From assembly GCF_004322855.1 (NCBI RefSeq), contig NZ_CP036402.1:3348001-3412000 (forward strand): a stretch of DNA of 64,000 nt, written 5' to 3'. Source of the DNA: Egibacter rhizosphaerae. GTDB lineage: Bacteria > Actinomycetota > Nitriliruptoria > Euzebyales > Egibacteraceae. Position 1 is the first letter of the stretch, and each line of letters starts with the position of its first letter. The notes beneath the pieces were generated by a model. The model saw only the letters and a list, made by a program, of their open reading frames with translations. It had not been told where the DNA came from and made no database searches. Below are positions 34,871 to 42,994 of the stretch, piece after piece. The position numbers and the translations under genes are program-made.

Positions 34871-36618
34871 TCAGTGGTGGCCATAGTCGTCGGGCGCGTC
34901 GATGCGCCGCGGGGCGGTGTCGACCTCGTCGGGCTCCACGATCGTGAACTGCCCCCTCATCCCGGCGTCCTCGTGGGTCAGCACGTGGCAGTGGAACATG
35001 TACGGCGTGGTCGGGTCGACGTAGCTGCCGAACTCGATCGCGAGCTGCACGGTCGAGCCCGCCGGCACGTGCACTGTGTCGTGCCAGCCGGTGAGCTCGG
35101 GGGGCGGTGAACGGCCGTCGACGGCCACCACCTGCACGTGCCGGTCGTGGAGGTGCAGGTTGTGGGGATCGCCGTCGGTGTTGGTCACCTCCCACACCTC
35201 CGTCGTGCCCGCAGCGATGATGTGATCGATCCGCTCCATGTCCATCGCGCGCCCGTCGATGACCTCGTCACCGAGATCGATCGACCGATCCGGCGACCTC
35301 CCCGGCTCGGCGAGCGGAGGGATGGGGGCGAGCTCGTCGGCCGGCGGTGGTGAGGCCTCGAGCTCGTCCTCGGCCGCGATGCGCAGGATGTCGAAGGTGT
35401 CCGCGCCGCCGACGCGACGCTCCAGGAACGCGCCGGTCTCGGGGGCGAAGCTGCGCAGGACGACGTCGTCGCCCGGCTCGAGCGCGACGACGAGCTCGGC
35501 GCGCTCGCCGGGGGACAGCTGGACGCGGCGGGTGCGGTGCGGTTGCTCGAGCAGCCCACCGTCGGTCGCGACCTGGTCGAAGGCGCGCTCGTCGTCGAAC
35601 CCGAAGGCGAAGATCCGGTCGTTCGCGGCGTTGAGCACGCGCAGCCGCACGCGCTCGTGGCCGATCTCAAGGTGGGGGTCGTGGGTGCCGTTCACCAGGA
35701 TCTCGTCGCCGAGCACCCCCAAGCTCGACAACGTCGGCGCCTTGCGGAACGCGCCGTCCGCGTCGAACAGGCGGTCCTGCACGATGAGGGGGACGTCGTC
35801 GACGCCGTACTCGGCGGGAAGGTCGAGCGTCCCGAATCCTCGTCGTCGACGATGAACATGCCGGCGAGGCCCTGATAGACGTGCGCGCCGGTCTTTCCGT
35901 GCAGGTGCGGGTGGTACCACAACGTCCCGGCGGGCTGATCGATGGTCCACTCGGGCGGCCAGGTTTCCCCTGGCGCGATGATCTGGTGCGGTCCCCCGTC
36001 CGCCGCTGCCGGCAGGTGCATGCCGTGCCAGTGCATCGTGGTCGGCTCGTCGAGCCCGTTGGCCACGTTGATGCGCACCGTGTCGCCTCGTGAGGCGCGG
36101 AGGGTCGGCCCGAGGTAGTCGCCGTTCACGCCCTCGGTGTCGGTGGTGGTGCCGGGCAGGAACGAGCGCTGGCCGCGACGGGCCTCGAGGTCGAAGACCT
36201 TCCGCCCGTGCGCGTCCACGCGTGGTTCGAGGAGCTCCGGGATAGCGAGCTCGTTTCGGAACTCCTGCTCGCCGACGTTGGAGACCGGTGCGGTCGCCAG
36301 CAGCCAGGCGAGGCCGAGCAGCAGCGGCAGCGGCACTGCGGTGAGTGCCCCGATCCCCCATCGCATCGCGCGCCGACGCGGGCGCCCCCATGGCCATCGT
36401 CGCCAACGGGGCACGATGCCGGACGCCGCGAGGGCTCCCCCGACGAGCACGAACCAGGCGCCCAGGACCCATCCGACGCGGGAGTCGAGCGGCCACCAGA
36501 GCGCCCCCACGAGGCCGGCGGCACCGAGGACGGTGCCCCCGAGCACGCGGAGGGCGCTGGCGGGCCACCGTGGCCCCTGCCGAGTGCTGGGGGGTGGAGC
36601 CGGGGGAGACGAAACCAC
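34871..36618 (-). pseudogene. Multicopper oxidase with membrane N-terminus, single-base frameshift
   Basis: Start GTG 36618 with GGAGGT 8 bases upstream. The N-terminus has three transmembrane helices. The cupredoxin part has all four copper-ligand motifs of a laccase-like enzyme: MHWHGMH, WYHPHLHGKTGAH, HNLHLHDRHVQ and the C-terminal HCHVLTHEDAGM with the type 1 Cys and axial Met. Between MFIVDDEDS and TLDLPAEYGVDD the frame shifts by one base at a C run (35831-35833 on the plus strand); one extra G on the coding strand would restore it. The enzyme would oxidise copper(I), manganese or phenolics outside the membrane. Either a recent mutation or an indel error; otherwise the gene looks intact. 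Confidence 0.85.
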
Positions 36619-36649
36619 GTGCGGCGACCTCCACAATGACTGCGGTAAG

Positions 36650-36669
36650 AGTGCTCTTGCGAGAGTACT
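36650..36669. promoter_or_regulatory. Palindromic operator upstream of multicopper oxidase
   Basis: AGTGCTCT-TGCG-AGAGTACT: two 8-base arms, complementary except for one mismatch, around a 4-base centre. It lies 32 bases before the oxidase start codon in an AT-rich patch that continues to about 36676. This is the position of a repressor site. The PadR protein downstream of the oxidase is one candidate binder. Confidence 0.5.
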
Positions 36670-36755
36670 TTAACAAGGTTACGGCGCAAGGTGGAGGTGG
36701 TGGAACCGTCGGGAGGACGCTGCCGCCGGGGTCGCGGGTGAGCCGACGCGGCGGG

Positions 36756-37091
36756 TCAGCTGAGGCCGGCGGCGGCGAACGCGAGCGCCCCGGTGGCGAC
36801 GACGGCGCCGAGGGTGGTGTAGACGTGCAAGCGCCCCCAGCGGGCGATCTCCAGGCGGATCTGCGATCGGGTGTCGGTGATCTCGGCGCGGAGTTCGGCG
36901 CGGGTGTCGGCGAGCTCGGCGCGGAGGTCGCTACGCAGCGCGTCGATTCGTTGGTCGACGTGGTCGTTGGTGGCCAGCTGCGACCAGTCCACTGGTGGCA
37001 GGTAGGTCATCAGGGTCTCGGCCTCCTCGGCCCCCAGCACCGACTCGAGCTTTCGCAACAACCGCAGTCGTTTCGCGTCTGCTTCCGGCAT
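36756..37091 (-). CDS. Small coiled-coil protein with C-terminal membrane helix
   Basis: A 111-aa protein. Residues about 1-45 are helical (MPEADAKRLRLLRKLESVLG), and residues about 50-85 form a regular coiled coil with Arg/Glu/Asp heptads (DQRIDALRSDLRAELADTRA). The end is a hydrophobic helix (VYTTLGAVVATGALAFAAAG). The design resembles DUF1640/CCDC90-like bacterial proteins of unknown function. ATG 37091 is preferred over an upstream in-frame start that only adds unstructured residues. The last 35 bases recur at 38135-38169. Confidence 0.72.
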   Translation of the reverse strand: MPEADAKRLRLLRKLESVLGAEEAETLMTYLPPVDWSQLATNDHVDQRIDALRSDLRAELADTRAELRAEITDTRSQIRLEIARWGRLHVYTTLGAVVATGALAFAAAGLS

Positions 37092-37226
37092 GATCCCCTC
37101 CGTGGGCCTGGACGGCAACCCACGGAAGTGTCCTCGAGCGGGTTGCTCGAGGTCCGCATCGGCGAGTCGAGGTTGTGGAAGCTCAGGCGTAGGGCGCGAA
37201 GAGGGCGGTGACCGACTGCTCGGCGG

Positions 37227-37478
37227 TCACTCCTGCAGGTGCTGTCCGTCGTGGCCGCGCAGTTCGTCGGCCTCCCACCGCAACCGTGCCGCGGCGGCGT
37301 CCTCGATGGACCGGAACCGCTGGACGCCGCGGGGGCCGGGGGAGGGAGGGCGTCGGTCCCCGGCGAGTTGGGACCCGAGCGCGGTCGACGCGCAGGCGGC
37401 ACGCAGCCCCGCCAGGGCCGAGGTGGCACGTGGTGGGGGCGGCATGTCCCCGATATGGCGGTAGCGCTGGACTGGCAC
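37227..37478 (-). CDS. Small protein paired with nucleotidyltransferase-like gene
   Basis: An 83-aa protein starting at GTG 37478, preceded by GAGGAG at good spacing and 3 bases after the stop of the nucleotidyltransferase-like gene. It begins PVQRYRHIGDMPPPP and has a second similar phrase GVQRFRSIEDAAAARLRWEA, a pattern seen in small proteins encoded next to AbiEii-like nucleotidyltransferases. It may be the antitoxin or partner of that gene. I recognise the pattern but know no defined function. Confidence 0.65.
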   Translation of the reverse strand: MPVQRYRHIGDMPPPPRATSALAGLRAACASTALGSQLAGDRRPPSPGPRGVQRFRSIEDAAAARLRWEADELRGHDGQHLQE

Positions 37479-37481
37479 CGG

Positions 37482-37958
37482 CTACTCCTCGATGTCGAAT
37501 GCGTCGCGCAGCCGCGCAGCGTCGTCGCGATCGCGTCCGCGAACCGTGTCACGCTTCATGCGGTACAGCGTCGCGGGACTCGCGACCCTGATGGTCGTGG
37601 ACCCGGCGTGGGTCTCGACGATGTGGAGATCATCGATGGTGAAGGCGTCGCCCAGGCGGCTTACCAGGTCGATGGTGAAGTCGACCTCCGGGGGTCCGTA
37701 GCGGATGGCGGGATAATCGCCGCCGAGGTCGCCCGCGGTGATCTCATCGATGGCGGCGTCGTCGAAGACGAACCGCAGCGCACGGCGGAGCCGCGCGACG
37801 TTCTCCTCGCTGGGGCGAACGAACAAGTCGAGGTCGCGGGTGGCCCGATCGAGGCCATGGGCCGCCATCGCCATGGCTCCGATGACGGCGTAGTCCACGC
37901 CTTCGCGCTCCAACGCACTGAGGACCGCGAGTACGTCATCGATTCGCACACCTGGCAT
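37482..37958 (-). CDS. Nucleotidyltransferase-like protein (AbiEii/DUF6036-like)
   Basis: A 158-aa protein with the nucleotidyltransferase core: a helical start (VRIDDVLAVLSALEREGVDY), then AVIGAMAMAAHGLDRATRDL with the acidic DLDLFV (two Asp for metal), and a third acidic strand PEVDFTIDLV. These match the minimal polymerase-beta-like fold of AbiEii/MenT-type toxins and DUF6036 proteins. ATG 37958 lacks a good ribosome-binding site. Its small partner gene follows 3 bases downstream. A toxin-antitoxin role is plausible but not shown. Confidence 0.72.
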   Translation of the reverse strand: MPGVRIDDVLAVLSALEREGVDYAVIGAMAMAAHGLDRATRDLDLFVRPSEENVARLRRALRFVFDDAAIDEITAGDLGGDYPAIRYGPPEVDFTIDLVSRLGDAFTIDDLHIVETHAGSTTIRVASPATLYRMKRDTVRGRDRDDAARLRDAFDIEE

Positions 37959-38060
37959 GGTACGACGCGGTACGGCGGGCCGCTCGGGTGTCGCCGATGG
38001 CCATGCCGACCTGACGTCGGGCATCGCAGCGGCACCAGGAAGCCGATCGTCGCTCGCCAG

Positions 38061-38169
38061 CTACGGGTCATCGCGGACTGCGACCAGCTCCTCGGGCCAT
38101 GCCAGGTCGGCTTCGAGCCGTCGCAGCGTGCGCCGGTCAGGTGAGGCCGGCGGCGGCGAACGCGAGCGC
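38061..38169 (-). pseudogene. Recombination scar: PadR tail and coiled-coil protein tail fragments
   Basis: Two gene ends are joined here. Bases 38061-38136 on the minus strand read TLRRLEADLAWPEELV...RDDP and a stop, a diverged copy of the PadR C-terminus found at 34271. Bases 38135-38169 read ALAFAAAGLT and a stop, matching with one mismatch in 35 bases the end of the coiled-coil gene at 36754-36788. Neither fragment has a start. They mark a duplication and deletion event that also removed the front of the GGDEF gene beside them. Confidence 0.7.
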
Positions 38170-38735
38170 GCGCCCGCACCGAGGCCGCCCTGCTCGCGGC
38201 CCAGGCGAACGAGGACCCGCTGACCGGCCTGCCGAACCGTCGCCGGCTCGACGACGAGCTCGACCGGCTGTTGGCGCTCGCCCGGCGCTACGGTCGCCCC
38301 CTGTCGGTCGCGCTCGTCGACATCGATCACTTCAAGCGCGTGAACGACGAGCTGGGTCATCAGGTCGGGGATCGCGCGTTGATCGAGGTGGTCACCCGAC
38401 TCTCGGCCCTGCTGCGCCAGGGGGACCTGCTCGGCCGGTGGGGCGGGGAGGAGTTCCTGCTCCTCGCGCCGTACGCCAAGCACGATGCGGCGCTCGACCT
38501 CGCCGAGCGATGCCGCGAGGGGATCGCCCGCACGCCCTTCCCCGGGGTCGGGCACCTCACCGTGAGCTTCGGGGTCGCCACCCTGACCGGCGACGACGAC
38601 GCCCGCTCGATCCTGCGCCGCGCCGACCTCGCCCTCTATACCGCCAAGCGCGAGGGGCGCGACCGCGTCGTCGGGATGCCCGGTCTCACCGACGCCGGCG
38701 AGCTGGACTCCTCCCCCGAGAGGAACGGCCGCTGA
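38145..38735 (+). pseudogene. Diguanylate cyclase (GGDEF) gene missing its sensor and start
   Basis: The open frame begins after a stop at 38142-38144, inside the scar, and reads straight into a full GGDEF domain: DPLTGLPNRRRLDDEL, VDIDHFKRVNDELGHQVGD, the active-site GRWGGEEFLLLAPYA and LTVSFGVATL, DLALYTAKREGRDRV. The GGEEF site is intact, so the domain could make cyclic di-GMP if translated, but no ATG or GTG lies upstream (a TTG at 38271 would cut into the domain). The sensor region is gone. It is probably a truncated gene. Confidence 0.78.
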
Positions 38736-38798
38736 TCGGTCACGAGGCACGTGCCGACCGCGGGGCCCGGCCGGTAGCCTGCGGGCGGGAGGCAACGG

Positions 38799-39227
38799 AT
38801 GAGCGAGGTCGTCGCAAGGCTCACTGCCGGCGCTGCGTCGGCGTTCGCTGGGGAGCCGGTCGCATTCGCGTACTTGTTCGGCTCTCAGGCGACCGGGCGT
38901 GCCCGAGCGCGCAGCGACGTGGACGTGGCGGTGATGCTCACGGGAGTGGTGTCACCGACCGAGTTCCTCCAACGGTCGCTGCGACTGGCCGGCGAGCTCG
39001 AGGCGGTAGCTGGGGTGGGTCCGGTCGAGGCGTTGGTGGTCCTGAACGAGGCACCGCTGCCGTTGGCAGGTCGGATCCGACGCGAGCGCATCGTGCTGTA
39101 CTCCGCCGATGAGCCGGCCCGCGTGCGCTACGAGAGTCAGATCGCCCGGTTGTTCCACGATTTCCAGGTACACGCCGACCCTCGTGACCGCGCGCGTCTC
39201 CGAGCGATCGCCGCGGAGGACTGGTAG
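38799..39227 (+). CDS. MNT-domain nucleotidyltransferase (MntA-like)
   Basis: A 142-aa minimal nucleotidyltransferase. The key motif GSQATGRARARSDVDVAV contains GSx10DxD, with the two Asp that bind metal, and GPVEALVVLNEAPLPLAG holds the later strand. This fold is used by MntA antitoxins, which AMPylate their HEPN toxin. No HEPN gene is adjacent: the next gene is MerB-like. Either the partner has been lost or the protein works alone. The ATG at 38799 follows a GGGAGG site. It lies 64 bases after the GGDEF fragment. Confidence 0.82.
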   Translation: MSEVVARLTAGAASAFAGEPVAFAYLFGSQATGRARARSDVDVAVMLTGVVSPTEFLQRSLRLAGELEAVAGVGPVEALVVLNEAPLPLAGRIRRERIVLYSADEPARVRYESQIARLFHDFQVHADPRDRARLRAIAAEDW

Positions 39228-39234
39228 AGGACCG

Positions 39235-39885
39235 ATGGGCAGCGCTCTCGATCCCGACGCGACGAACCGACTATTCGACGCGGTCTGTGGGACCGCTACG
39301 CCCTCGACGGAGGAGCGCGCAGCGATTCGCGCGGTCTACGCGAGCCTGCGTGACGGCGAGCCGGTCACCGTGCCGCGGCTGGCGACCACGGTGGAGTGGG
39401 ACGAGGCCCGCGCACACGAGCTGCTCGCGCGCCTGCCGAACGTCGAGCGCGACGCGACGGGCGCGGTGATCGGGTTCGGCGGGCTCACCCTGCGGCCGAC
39501 CGGTCACGAGATCACGATCGAGGGGGCGACCCGCTACGCCTGGTGTGCCTGGGACACCCTCTTCCTGCCGGCGGCGATCGATCGCGAGGTCACGGTCGCC
39601 TCGCGGTGCCCGGTGACCGCCGAGCCGGTGACGCTGCGCATCGCGCCCACCGGCATCCTCGACCGCGATCCGCCCGAGGTGGTCCTCTCGTTCCTGTCGC
39701 CCGAGCGGATCGACCCCGACGATCTGCGCGCGAGCTTCTGCGGCGCGGTGCACTTCCTGGTCGACTCGTCGGCGGCCGAGGCGTGGTGCGCCGAGCGTGA
39801 CGACCGACTCGTCCTCGAGCTCGACGACGCGCACGAGCTCGGACGGGAGCTGATCCAGCGTCGGTGCGGCCGGGGTGCGCGCTGA
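39235..39885 (+). CDS. merB: Organomercurial lyase (MerB)
   Basis: A 216-aa protein matching MerB, which cleaves the carbon-mercury bond of organomercurials to give Hg(II). The catalytic residues are all visible: Cys104 and Asp107 in YAWCAWDTLFLPA and Cys169 in SFCGAVHFLVDSSAAEAW. The N-terminal winged-helix-like part has EPVTVPRLATTVEWDEARAH, also typical. ATG 39235 has AGAGGA 5 bases upstream and follows the MNT gene by 7 bases. No MerA, MerR or MerT gene is nearby, so mercury reduction must be encoded elsewhere or the enzyme acts alone. Confidence 0.9.
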   Translation: MGSALDPDATNRLFDAVCGTATPSTEERAAIRAVYASLRDGEPVTVPRLATTVEWDEARAHELLARLPNVERDATGAVIGFGGLTLRPTGHEITIEGATRYAWCAWDTLFLPAAIDREVTVASRCPVTAEPVTLRIAPTGILDRDPPEVVLSFLSPERIDPDDLRASFCGAVHFLVDSSAAEAWCAERDDRLVLELDDAHELGRELIQRRCGRGAR

Positions 39886-40083
39886 CCGAGTCGCGCCGGG
39901 AGGACGGGGTTCCCATAATGGGAGGCGACGAAGGCTCGCGCGATGAAGTGCGATGAGGGTCGCGCGGTCGCCTTGTTATGGTTATCGTTGTCGGAAGCGG
40001 GTTCGGGTGTGGTGGAGGTGGATCACGCAGGACCCACCTTCCACGCATTCGGGTGAACGGACCGTGGCCGAGGGAGTTGGCCG

Positions 40084-40833
40084 GTGAGCGAGTACGACGA
40101 TCTCCTGCAGTCGCTGCGGCCGTTGCGACCGACCGGCCTCGCTGACAGCGTCACCAGCCAGCTCCAGGAGCTCATCCTCTCGAAGGGTTTGGATCCGGGG
40201 GAGCGGCTTCCCTCCGAACGCGACCTCGCCGAGCGGCTCGGCACGAGCCGGGCGATCATCACCCAGGCGCTGCGGACCCTTTCGTTGATGGGGTTCGTCG
40301 AGGTTCGTCCCGGATCCGGCGCCTACGTGACCCGGAACCCCGGCACGATGTTCACGACCGCCATGGAGATGCTGATCCGGTCCCAGGGCGGCTCGTTGTC
40401 GGAGATCGCGGACTTGCGGTTCTGGCTGGAGGAGGTCGGCGCGTCGAAGGCCATGAAGTCCGCGGAAGCGGAGGTCGCGAGCGACCTCGAATCCGCGTTC
40501 GCTCGGCTCGAGGCCAACGACGGCAACGTCAGCGAGTGGATGGCCGCCGACACGATCTTCCACGCGACGCTCGTGCGGGCGTCCGGGAATCTCTACCTCA
40601 ACCAGGTCTACGAGGCGGTCCACTCGGCGATGGTCACCGAGCTTTACAAGGAGTGGGTCGAGCGGGACGTCGTCCCGGCGTGGCTGCGGGACGACGCGCG
40701 CGGACAACAGGTCGAGCTGCACCGTCCGATCCTGCAGGCGGTGAAGGACGGCGACGCCGTGGAGCTGCAGCACGCGTTGCGCCAGCACCACGAGTCCGTG
40801 CACGCGCATCTGCACCAGCGGGCCGCGCGGTAG
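40084..40833 (+). CDS. GntR-family (FadR subfamily) transcriptional regulator
   Basis: A 249-aa regulator. The N-terminal winged helix is standard GntR: LDPGERLPSERDLAERLGTS followed by RAIITQALRTLSLMGFVEVR and PGSGAYVTRNP. The C-terminal helical FCD domain has LSEIADLRFWLEE, FHATLVRASGNLYLNQVYEA and HRPILQAVKDGDAVELQHAL, with the His and Asp that bind metal or an organic acid. GTG 40084 has GAGGGAG 6 bases upstream. It is convergent with the Liv-transketolase operon and probably represses it, releasing on binding the pathway substrate. Confidence 0.9.
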   Translation: MSEYDDLLQSLRPLRPTGLADSVTSQLQELILSKGLDPGERLPSERDLAERLGTSRAIITQALRTLSLMGFVEVRPGSGAYVTRNPGTMFTTAMEMLIRSQGGSLSEIADLRFWLEEVGASKAMKSAEAEVASDLESAFARLEANDGNVSEWMAADTIFHATLVRASGNLYLNQVYEAVHSAMVTELYKEWVERDVVPAWLRDDARGQQVELHRPILQAVKDGDAVELQHALRQHHESVHAHLHQRAAR

Positions 40834-40890
40834 CGCCCCGCCGGCGCGCCGACGACCTCGGCGGCCTTCGTCGCGGTGGCCCCTCGTCGC

Positions 40891-40964
40891 GATCCCGCGA
40901 CACGGCGAACCGGGATCCGCGACGGGGTGAACCGCGATCCGCGACGCGCCCAGGCAGCGATCCG
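40891..40964. repeat. Degenerate tandem repeat between GntR gene and liv operon end
   Basis: The motif GATCC followed by CGCGAC or close variants recurs at 40891, 40914, 40936 and 40959, a period of 22-23 bases. It lies between two convergent genes, so it may form part of a terminator region. The units are imperfect. Confidence 0.5.
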
Positions 40965-42011
40965 CTACACGCCCAGCCGGCTCTGCCGCCGCTCGCTGAA
41001 AAGCCCGGCGATGCCGTCCCGCGCATACAGGGCGATCAGCACGACCAGGACCCCGAGCATGAGCTTGTAGCTCTCGACCGGAAGGTTCGTCCCGAGCAGC
41101 TGCAGACGCAGCACGCCTGCGCGCATGATCTCGGCGAGGATGAGGACTAGCGGCGCGCCGATCAGCGGTCCCTGCCAGCGTCCGAGCCCTCCGATCACCC
41201 CCATGACGACGACGTTGACGGAGATGATCAGCTCGAACGCGCCGACCGGCTCGATGTAGCCGACGCGGTAGGCGTGTAGCCCTCCGATCACCGCGGCGAT
41301 GAACGCCCCGGCCGCGAACGCCGCGAGCTTGATCCGCGTCGCGCGGACGCCCAGGACCACCGCGCCGTCCTCGTCCTCGCCGATCGCCCGCAGCGCATCG
41401 CCGAAGCGTGTTCGCTCCAAGGCGAACACCGCGACGGTGACGACGAGGGCGACGCCGAAGAAGATGAAGTACCACGCCCGCGCGGTTGTGACGCCGTCGA
41501 ACGGGAGCACCGGGGCGAACATGCCGAGGCCTCCGCGCGTGAACTCGACGTTGCGGGCCAGGGTCTGGACGAAGAAGCTGAGCGCTAGCGTGAAGATCAC
41601 GAACGACGCGCCGCGCAGGCTCAGCGCCGCGAACCCGATGACGGTCGCGGCCGCAGCGGCGACGAGCCCGCCGATCAGTGGCGTCGCCACGTGGTGCAGC
41701 GGCACCGTCTCGGCGAGGATCGTGCTGGTGTAGACGCCCACGCCGAAGAACGCGGCGGTGCCGAGGTTGAGGTACTTCGCGTAGCCGGAGAGCACGTTCC
41801 AGGCCTGGACCATCGCCATGTACATGAAGATCGTCGCCGCGAGGCTGATCCAGCCCTGCCGGGGGCTCCACAGGCCAAAGGCGATGACCGCGAGCAGCGC
41901 GCCCGCGGTCAACGCGGCCATCGCGCCCGTGCGGAGCGAGCGCCGAGGCTGGCCGGTCTCGGGCTGCTCACCGGCGGTATCGGCACCCTTGTGCATCGTG
42001 GGCAGCTGCAA
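40965..42011 (-). CDS. livM: Branched-chain amino acid-type ABC permease (LivM-like)
   Basis: A 348-aa permease with about ten membrane helices. Family blocks: WNVLSGYAKYLNLGTAAFFG, SLRGASFVIFTLALSFF, GDALRAIGEDEDGAVVLGVR (the cytoplasmic EAA-like loop) and VMGVIGGLGRWQGPLIGAPL. TTG 42011 is used because AAGGAG lies 6 bases before it; ATG 41996 is the alternative. It is the last gene of the eight-gene operon and forms the channel with the LivH-like protein, 20 bases upstream. The ligand need not be a branched-chain amino acid. Confidence 0.88.
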   Translation of the reverse strand: MQLPTMHKGADTAGEQPETGQPRRSLRTGAMAALTAGALLAVIAFGLWSPRQGWISLAATIFMYMAMVQAWNVLSGYAKYLNLGTAAFFGVGVYTSTILAETVPLHHVATPLIGGLVAAAAATVIGFAALSLRGASFVIFTLALSFFVQTLARNVEFTRGGLGMFAPVLPFDGVTTARAWYFIFFGVALVVTVAVFALERTRFGDALRAIGEDEDGAVVLGVRATRIKLAAFAAGAFIAAVIGGLHAYRVGYIEPVGAFELIISVNVVVMGVIGGLGRWQGPLIGAPLVLILAEIMRAGVLRLQLLGTNLPVESYKLMLGVLVVLIALYARDGIAGLFSERRQSRLGV

Positions 42012-42031
42012 CGGACACTCCTTCTCGTGGC

Positions 42032-42913
42032 CTAGATCCGACGGGTCGCCGTGGCCTTTCCGAGCAGACCCTCGCCGGTCAGCAACAGCGCGATTCCGAG
42101 GAGGGCGTAGATGGCGAGGTAGGCCCACTCGAAGCCGAGGAACAGGTTGAGCACGGTCTCGACGAGACCGAGCGCCATGCCCGCCACCAGCGTGTTGAGG
42201 ACCGAGCCGAACCCTCCCACGACGACGACCAGGAACGCCCACGCGAGCCACACGTAGTGGGTTTGGGGTTCGAAGGCGAGCAGCGTGGACAGCGCCGCGC
42301 CGCTGAAGGCCGCGGTCGCGGTCGCGAGCCCGAACGCCGTGGCGCCGAGCGCGGTCACGTTCATCCCGAGCACCCGGGCGGCGTCGCGGTTCTCGCTCAT
42401 CGCCCGGATGGAACGCCCGGCAATCGTGTGCTGGAAGAACACGTGCAGCCCCGCCACCACGACCAGGCAGACGGCGCCGGCGACCACGCGGCGCGTCGAC
42501 ACGCTGGCGACTCCCAGGTCGATCTGCATACCCGCGTAGCCGACGGTCACCGCCCGCGTGTCCGCAGTCCAGACGATCGCGATGACGGTCTCGATCACGA
42601 GCAGGACGCCGAACAGGGCGACCACCGTCATGGTCGGGTCCATGCGGGCCAGCGGCTGGACGATCCACCTCGCGATCGCGTAGCCGAGGCCGAAGAACAG
42701 CGGCGCTAGCACGAGGAGGGTCAACATCGGATTGACCTCCCAGATCCGCCACACCTGCCACCCCACGTAGGTGCCGAGGATGATGAAGGTCGTGTGCGCC
42801 ACGTTGATGATGCGCATGACCCCGAGCGCGATACTCAGGCCCACGGCCATGAGCGTGTAGACGGCGCCGAGGAGGACACCGCTGATCACGACCTGGGCGA
42901 CGAGCTCCAACAT
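42032..42913 (-). CDS. livH: Branched-chain amino acid-type ABC permease (LivH-like)
   Basis: A 293-aa permease with about eight hydrophobic helices. Typical motifs: SGVLLGAVYTLMAVGLSIAL, GVMRIINVAHTTFIILGTYV, the EAA loop GRSIRAMSENRDAARVLGMN and VVVVGGFGSVLNTLVAGMAL. ATG at 42913. It is flanked by the LivF and LivM genes on the same strand and pairs with LivM in the membrane. Confidence 0.9.
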   Translation of the reverse strand: MLELVAQVVISGVLLGAVYTLMAVGLSIALGVMRIINVAHTTFIILGTYVGWQVWRIWEVNPMLTLLVLAPLFFGLGYAIARWIVQPLARMDPTMTVVALFGVLLVIETVIAIVWTADTRAVTVGYAGMQIDLGVASVSTRRVVAGAVCLVVVAGLHVFFQHTIAGRSIRAMSENRDAARVLGMNVTALGATAFGLATATAAFSGAALSTLLAFEPQTHYVWLAWAFLVVVVGGFGSVLNTLVAGMALGLVETVLNLFLGFEWAYLAIYALLGIALLLTGEGLLGKATATRRI

Positions 42914-42994
42914 GACTGCGCTCCCGGGGTTCGAAGGCTGGAGGGTGCTGGGTTGCGGGACGCTTCAAGTGACGGCGGAAGACGGGTTGGCGGG

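Noticed and set aside
38061-38795. 244-aa minus-strand frame over the GGDEF domain
   Set aside because: Mostly antisense to the GGDEF sequence; only its last 25 codons are meaningful, as a PadR tail fragment.
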